Origin: Austropuccinia psidii
Lineage: Eukaryota; Basidiomycota; Pucciniomycetes; Pucciniales; Sphaerophragmiaceae
Reading direction: 5' to 3'
DNA length: 64,000 nucleotides
Assembly: GCA_023105745.1 (NCBI GenBank)
Contig: JALGQZ010000009.1
Coordinates: 32,850,409-32,914,408, forward strand
Part shown: piece after piece, positions 58,903 to 64,000 of the stretch
Layout of the letters: each line of letters starts with the position of its first letter
How positions within the stretch are numbered: the stretch's first letter is position 1
The notes under the pieces: model-generated
The model's database searches: none
What the model was told of the DNA's origin: nothing
The model's input: the letters and a program-made list of their open reading frames with translations, nothing else
Translations under genes and position numbers: made by a program

Positions 58903-60815
58903 TGTGAGCCTTGAGGTATATTTTACATACCCAAATAGGCCACAATTATCTTAAAAAGAAATTTTGAATTATGCACAACTCATAAGTCATGCATATATCC
59001 AAAATTCATCATTTTCAATTTCAGAAAAGATGAATAACTTTTTATTGAGTAAGTAAATCCATGGATTTAAGACCAGATTTGGATTCTACACAAAAATTCA
59101 CCTAGGGTAGCTCCATAGAGTGAATAAGCTCAATTTAAGTATTTGAGGTGGTAAAATGGAAAATACTTCAATACCACATCATTAATACCACATAAAAGAT
59201 CCGTGAAAATTTTTGTTTTTCTTGATTTTTAGCCAAAATAATGGGAAAGTGAGAAATCCCATGTTACATATACACTAAAAATAGTGTTATGCATGTTTTG
59301 AGCACTTAATATCATGGTATTCTTACATGGACTTTTGGTACACCCATAGTGGATATCTCACTTTAAAGCTTAAATTTCTATTTTGACGTGAAAAATAGGC
59401 AAGGGGGACAAAAGACATCAAAGAGAGCCAGGGTACCCAACTTCTGAGGCCTCAGAGGCGTGGATAGCTCCAGAGCATAGATCCATGGCTCATCTTGGCC
59501 CAATTGGTAAACCAAAACTCTTTGGGAACTTGGTTACCAAGTTACACCTACTGTAATCATATGAAAATATCAAATAACCTGCTATTTTGACGTGCCAAGG
59601 AGGTAATGAGCTACTTACACTCCTGTAACCATGTCAATTACTAATGACTTTCCATGTATAAACCCCAAAAGAGTAATTAAAACCCTTTTGGGACCCATAT
59701 TCATTGATTTACCTCATAGCAACCAGCAAAACACTGCTATTTGCAATTCTACGTAGAAATGAGGTAAAAACCTCAAAAATTCATTAAAAATACAATTCTT
59801 AATGAATCTTTCTGAAACTTTCAGGACTAAAGGAGAACTGTATTATCTATGGTACAACCAAAAAGAATTCCAGGTTTAAAAGCTTTACTTACAGTCCATT
59901 TTTGGTTATTCTACGTGAAACACTGAATCTTCAAAAATTCACAGTAATTACAACCTGTGATGAAATTGGCAATAACATTGATAACATTGAGAAATCAATG
60001 ATTATTTTAGAATAAAAGAAGATTTACAAGTGTTACTCCTTTTATTCTTAACCATATTGGGGTTGGTAGTCACGTAAGAGCATCAAATAAGTAATTATGA
60101 TAATGTTACGTGACAAATAATGATGCAATCAATAAACCAAAAGGGTTTATTGTTTTCTCACTCACTGGGTTTTCAGTTTGCTCCATGGCACGCTTCTGTG
60201 AGCTGTTGTTGACTTAAAAGAGGCCTCCTCTTGCTGTTTTTCCCATATCATCATCTTATCAATTTATTAAATCATTATTACCAACAAGTAAGTATTAGTT
60301 ACAGCTATTCTTAAGTGTTTTAAATCTTTCAGAATCAACCAGAAAGACGTGAAATCAGGGAATCCAACTATATATTGTTGTAATACTGTTATAAATCCTT
60401 TTTGATCCCTTAAATCCACAATTCCACGTCAAATTTCTCTACTTTCATCTATCAATAAGTTCTTTGGAGTATTAGTGAGTCATTTATCTTTAATTATTAA
60501 AGTTTTTCTCTAGTAATAGTTTTCTTCAAGAATTATCTTTATAATTATTCTTGCAAAAGATAATTATATATTAAAATAATTTTATTATTTTAATAAAAGA
60601 AGTTTTTATTATTAAATTCTTCTTGTAATTGATTCTAGTAGACAATTACTGCTCACTGTTATAATCACTAGTAGTGTATAACACGTGAAAGAAATAATTT
60701 TATAATTATTTAATTGTGGTTATAATAATTTTTTTATTATTATATTTCATAAGAACAGACATAGTACTGTTGATTAATAGTAATATTATCATCAGTTTCA
60801 TAGTCACATCTTACA
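58903..60815 (+). repeat. Solo family-A LTR in the E pol frame
   Basis: 1913 bases, TGTGAGCCTTGAGG...CATCTTACA, flanked by agaca at 58898-58902 and 60816-60820. It matches the D 3' LTR along its full length. It carries TTTTGACGT words (59381, 59585), a TTAAAAGAGG box (60214) and a GTAAGT donor (60288). There is no internal sequence, so it is the product of LTR-LTR recombination after insertion. It splits the last codons of E pol. Confidence 0.95.
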
Positions 60816-60855
60816 AGACAAGCCTGGCCCAATTACTTTGAGAGTTTGATTTTAT
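60816..60855 (+). pseudogene. Last codons of element E pol, right of the LTR
   Basis: Starting in the duplicated agaca, the pol frame continues for about a dozen codons to a TGA near 60850. This shows that the chromodomain protein ended just past the insertion site. Confidence 0.7.
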
Positions 60856-61285
60856 GGTGCTTGGTGGGGAGAAGGGGTTATGAAAGTAGGTTCCTCTCCT
60901 GGCATGCACCTTTAAGGGGGTACTCTACCCAAATGTTGTTGTAAGAATCACCTGGGCAACTTTTTGAACACTTGTCAATTCTTTGAACAGATTCAGAAGG
61001 CCTTGCAACATCAATACCATTGAATTTGGACCCTTCTTCAAGATATGGCCAAATTCCTTGTTCTTTTATTTTATTATTATTATTCTTTTCCAACTTATGC
61101 CAATCACATTTATTCAAGACATTAATTACTTCAAAGTCAATTATGGCAAAGTGATCTGTTTTATGGCGCTTGGTGGGGAGTGGAAGTTATGCAAGTAAGT
61201 TCCATCTTCTGGTATGCATCACTGAGGGTTCTAATTCTTGTAAAACATCACCTTGGCCACTCTGTGAGCATCAAATGCTTGGTTT
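60851..61285. repeat. Direct duplication in the E 3' region
   Basis: TTTATGGTGCTTGGTGGGGAG and the following about 130 bases (60851-60982) recur at 61160-61285 with roughly a quarter of positions changed, an offset of about 309 bases. Non-coding. The stretch up to 61560 holds nothing else recognisable. Confidence 0.65.
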
Positions 61286-61823
61286 TTATCTTTCAGACAA
61301 TTCTTGCCCAAAAATAAAGCAACTCACCACAAGAAGGGCAACCTCAGGAGTTTCTTTATTTTCTTTTCTCTACTCTCCTTTTCTCTCATTTTCTTTCTTT
61401 TCTTTACTTGTATATTTCTTTTATTCATTTTTTAAAGAGCAGCAGAATCCCCTCCCAAATCATGTATTGGGAGGTTCCAATCATTTTTCATTTTTCATTT
61501 TAGTAGCTATAAGAGTGGGGATAGAAGTCAAACCAAACACAAACAAGGAAAAGAAAACTAGTTATCTCTACCCAAATAGTAAAAAGTTTTCTGGAAATCA
61601 ATGATCAACTCATTTTCATACCAGGAAGATTTTGCAGCCACCTCCTCAGAAGCACTCCGTGGAATAGTCCTATCATTAGAATACATAATAACCTCCCAAC
61701 TATTTCTATCAACCCTATTAAATAGCCTGGCCACAGCATCCTGATTATAACTTGCTGTATTTGGATAGGCCATTTATCCCTACCCTGAAACACTTGAGAG
61801 GCAGGAAATGGCAAAGGAGAAAG

Positions 61824-62762
61824 TTATTCTCTTCTTCTACTGGTACTGGCCACCGGTTGGAGTTGTTGTGAGGTAGCTATGAGTGAGTTCCTGGACTGTT
61901 GGATGGGTGATGGTCTTACTGCTGGATTCAAGGAAGGCCTGGTGTGGGAAGAGTGTGGTAAAGCAGGAGGAATGGAAGTAGGAATGGTAGAAAGAGTCAT
62001 TTGGAAAGTTCTGGGGGTACTGGGGATTACTTGACTTTGGAATCTCTTGGCAGGAGGCTGGGAAGGAGAACTATTGGATGGATGACCAGCAGAATTAAGA
62101 ACCACCTCAAATTCTTCACCATCCAACTCATCACTACCTTCAGCATCCAGATCAGGTGGGGAATTGGCAATTTGTCCTATTCTTTTCACTATGCCTTCAG
62201 TGTTGATCCTGGAAATTGGGACTTCTGAGTTGGAGTATATTGGCCTACCACCAACTGGGATGGGCCCTCCAACATTAGTCCACCTGGCCACATCCCTCTG
62301 CCTAGAACCAGTCACTGAATCAGAATATCAGTATCCTTTTCAAGCAAGAAAATCATTTCACTCACAAGCAGAATACCCTGAAGTACCATCAAGAGTAGGG
62401 GCCTCAGAAACTGGGAACTCTTTTCCAAAAGGCCCATCTTTCTTACTCCACAAGTACCTCCTGATGTTTGAAGCTTGCTTCCTAGTTTGGTGGCATGGCT
62501 TCTTCCCAATAAAGCAGTAGTGGCATTTTGAAGATCTGGGATTTTAATGTTCAAAAGAATCCTTTCCCTTTGCCAAAAATTCATTCCAAGAAGGATCAAA
62601 AACTGCAACTTCCTTGTAACTGTCATAAGTTTGGGTGGAATCAAAATGACCAGAAGAGGCCATTGATGGTGAAGAAAATTGACTGATAATTTCAGAACCA
62701 TGAAGGACAGATGGTGGCGGTGCAGAGGGCAAAGATTCAGTGAGTTCAGTCAGTTTGGAACT
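61824..62762 (-). pseudogene. Antisense gene of element E with a BED-finger-like motif
   Basis: On the strand opposite to gag-pol, one frame runs from ATG at 62762 for about 313 codons to TAA at 61824, broken by one TAA and three TGA. Order: a Ser/Pro-rich start (MSSKLTELTESLP), DPSWNEFLAKG, a finger-like block SSKCHYCFIGKK...ASNIRRYLW and KDGPFGKEFP (about 62535-62405), then DVARWTNVGGPIPVGGRP, an acidic patch LDAEGSDELDGEEF (about 62155-62105) and a long Ser/Pro-rich tail ending SRRRE. The Cys pair and following helix resemble BED-type zinc fingers, with the usual final His absent. A further frame at 61773-61558 (YNQDAVARLFNRVDRNSWEV) may be a last exon. In rusts such a gene could regulate the element or derive from a captured gene; the role is unknown. 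Confidence 0.6.
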
Positions 62763-62862
62763 CATGACTAATGAGTATGAAAGCAGAAGATTCAAGGAGT
62801 CAGATTGAATCACTTCAAGTCTGAAGAAAATGACCTCAAGGAAGTGGGGGCCATAACTCAAT

Positions 62863-63656
62863 GATGGCCCCCCTCTAAGTCCTTAAGGTGGTGAGTCCAT
62901 GTCTCTTTTGGACTAAAGTCACCACCTAGGACCTCCCCTGAAACTTTGGGAATGTCAGAATCTTTATGGTCCTGGACCCTTCTAATGGGCCCAGGCCATG
63001 GGACCCCTGAAGCCCCAGAAAATTTGGGCTCAGGGGCCATTTTTGGTCCTGGGGGTCTCCAATAGCCCTCACAGCCCACAGACTGTAGGACCCCAAAATC
63101 AACCCAAGACCAATTTGGGACAAACAATGCCCTGAAGCCCAAAGGGTCAAAAATCACTATAGAAAGGGTCATGACCCAAAATCAATGGTAGGTCCAATTG
63201 GGCCCAAAACCACATTTTGAGGCATTTTCAGGGACAATGGGGACAAGACCCCCCTTTTTGAAGGGATTCCAATCAGGGCACAAAGGGCCAAAACATCAAT
63301 TTGGCCCATTCACAATGAGGTATATGAACATATACTCATTGACCATCAAATCTTAAGCAGAAGAGCTCCATGGCACTCATTTTGGGATACAACCCAAAGG
63401 CCATGCCTTGAACAGAAGGAAAGGACTGAATACAAAGAAGAAGCATATTTCAAAGTTGAAAGCACTTACTCAAGTTAAAAGAAGGGGAAGATAATTCAAA
63501 TCAAGTATAACAGTGAAGAAATGAAGAGGGGCTTTTCAGGATAATGGTCAAGAGGAAATTATAATTAAAAAGAAGATTTTTGAAAAAAATGGGGGGATAT
63601 TGAGATGTCACTCAACAGTGGCAGGGTATTAGGGTGTTTAGGAGCCCACCAGTTTC
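62863..63656. other. GC-richer non-coding end of element E
   Basis: Between the antisense gene and the polypurine tract. Rich in GGGCCC/CCCC/GGGG words, with a perfect two-part hairpin at 62886-62927: AGGTGGTGA then GTCCA, paired with TGGAC then TCACCACCT. It is a candidate promoter and 5' region for the antisense gene. Frames on the minus strand here are probably not translated. Confidence 0.5.
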
Positions 63657-63669
63657 AAGAGGGGGATAC
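63657..63669 (+). other. Polypurine tract of element E
   Basis: AAGAGGGGGATAC directly precedes the LTR start TGTAGCAACC. It differs from the GGTGGTAGGGA-type tract of families A, B and C. Confidence 0.7.
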
Positions 63670-64000
63670 TGTAGCAACCATTAATCAGGGTTAAGGGTAT
63701 TCATACTTACACCCACTCAAACACCTCAAACCAGCAAATCCACTGTGTGTATCAGCATTCAGTTTCAGCAATCTTCTTTGCTGAAACATGCATACAGCCT
63801 GTCAATACTTGTACAGGTTGGAATTACCCAATACAGCTTGGAAACACCATCCCCAAACTGTATGATCACTCAAGACCACCATTCCTCTTGTACAGATCCT
63901 GTACAGCTGTACAGGACCTGTATTGGACAGACTCAATTCAATCATCAAATATTCTCATCAAAATTCTCTGTCTGGATGAGGGCTGGTGATTCTCACGTAT
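63670..64000 (+). repeat. Element E 3' LTR (cut by the window end)
   Basis: Matches 52448-52796 with transitions and an 18-base deletion between ATACAG words. It shares the TCCTGTAC/GTACAGGA palindrome. It runs off the window. Confidence 0.92.

Larger units (their letters stand above)
52448..64000 (+). mobile_element. Element E: chromodomain Ty3/Gypsy retrotransposon (continues past the window)
   Basis: 5' LTR starts TGTAACAACC (52448); gag, protease, RT, RNase H, integrase and chromodomain follow in order; a long 3' region with an antisense gene leads to a polypurine tract and the 3' LTR start TGTAGCAACC (63670). Without the inserted solo LTR the visible part is about 9.6 kb, long for a Gypsy element because of the roughly 2.8 kb between pol and the 3' LTR. 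The LTR copies differ by scattered transitions and an 18-base deletion, so it is older than element C. Several stops inactivate gag and pol. Confidence 0.9.

Noticed and set aside
58638..58907. Chromodomain frame taken as an ORF ending naturally at 58907
   Set aside because: The stop comes from the first bases of an inserted LTR with matching TSDs on both sides.
62858..63172. Minus-strand 104-codon frame upstream of the antisense gene
   Set aside because: Its codons follow GC-rich palindromic DNA and show no conserved motif. More likely 5' non-coding sequence of the antisense gene.
1..64000. tRNA or rRNA genes
   Set aside because: Scanning by eye for T-loop and acceptor patterns gave no candidate with a full cloverleaf; tRNAscan-SE would settle it.

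Overview
The window looks like repeat-dominated nuclear DNA of a fungus, most likely a large-genome rust (Pucciniales). The reasons are very low GC, Ty3/Gypsy families of the kind I associate with rusts such as Austropuccinia and relatives, spliced genes with roughly 60-170-base introns, and hAT and PIF/Harbinger DNA transposons. The rust assignment is inference from element style; no taxonomic marker gene is present. Almost everything is mobile DNA in four nests, with one island of about 3.5 kb (roughly 47.6-51.2 kb) that is richer in GC and CpG and holds two plausible host genes.

Nest 1 (1-19.06 kb). The left edge is a minus-strand LTR/leader related to element E at the right edge, then about 0.7 kb packed with perfect inverted repeats. 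Element B (plus-strand Gypsy, 1751-18260) follows: truncated 5' LTR, spliced gag leader, broken gag, protease, then pol and a complete 3' LTR. It is split after the protease by element C (5601-12969, minus strand, TSD gatat), a gag-only non-autonomous Gypsy element with near-identical 2.2-kb LTRs, the youngest insertion visible. B itself lies against a C-family LTR fragment (18261-19057).

Nest 2 (about 21-27.5 kb). A decayed Harbinger transposase (minus) is split by a minus-strand solo LTR of family A (TSD agttg/agctg), which is split by a hAT element (23152-26972) with matching TIRs and a broken BED/RNase H-like/dimerization transposase.

Nest 3 (about 31.2-41.4 kb). A second Harbinger element (32659-36813, TIRs, TSD TTA, Myb/SANT-like gene plus transposase) sits in a minus-strand family-A LTR, which abuts a pol remnant ending in a plus-strand family-A LTR (39540-41441).

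The stretch 41.4-47.6 kb is AT-rich decay with a 62-bp tandem repeat and a third Harbinger transposase relic. The host island follows: gene X (plus, about 140-163 aa) and gene Y (minus, four exons, 167 aa) lie tail to tail, then about 1.8 kb of non-coding unique DNA.

Nest 4 (51.2 kb to the end). A hAT fragment headed by a CpG-rich hairpin is cut by element E, a chromodomain Gypsy running off the window (52448 to past 64000). E carries a solo family-A LTR (58903-60815, TSD agaca) inside the end of its pol frame, and a degenerate antisense gene with a BED-finger-like motif between pol and the 3' LTR.

Across the three LTR families A, B and C the same design recurs: a TATA-like box followed by AGAG, and a good 5' splice site about 65-75 bases later inside the LTR. 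Where gag is present (B and C) a matching acceptor lies just ahead of it. This suggests that Gag is made from a spliced mRNA lacking U5 and the primer-binding site, while the unspliced RNA is the genome. This is the most testable general idea in the window.
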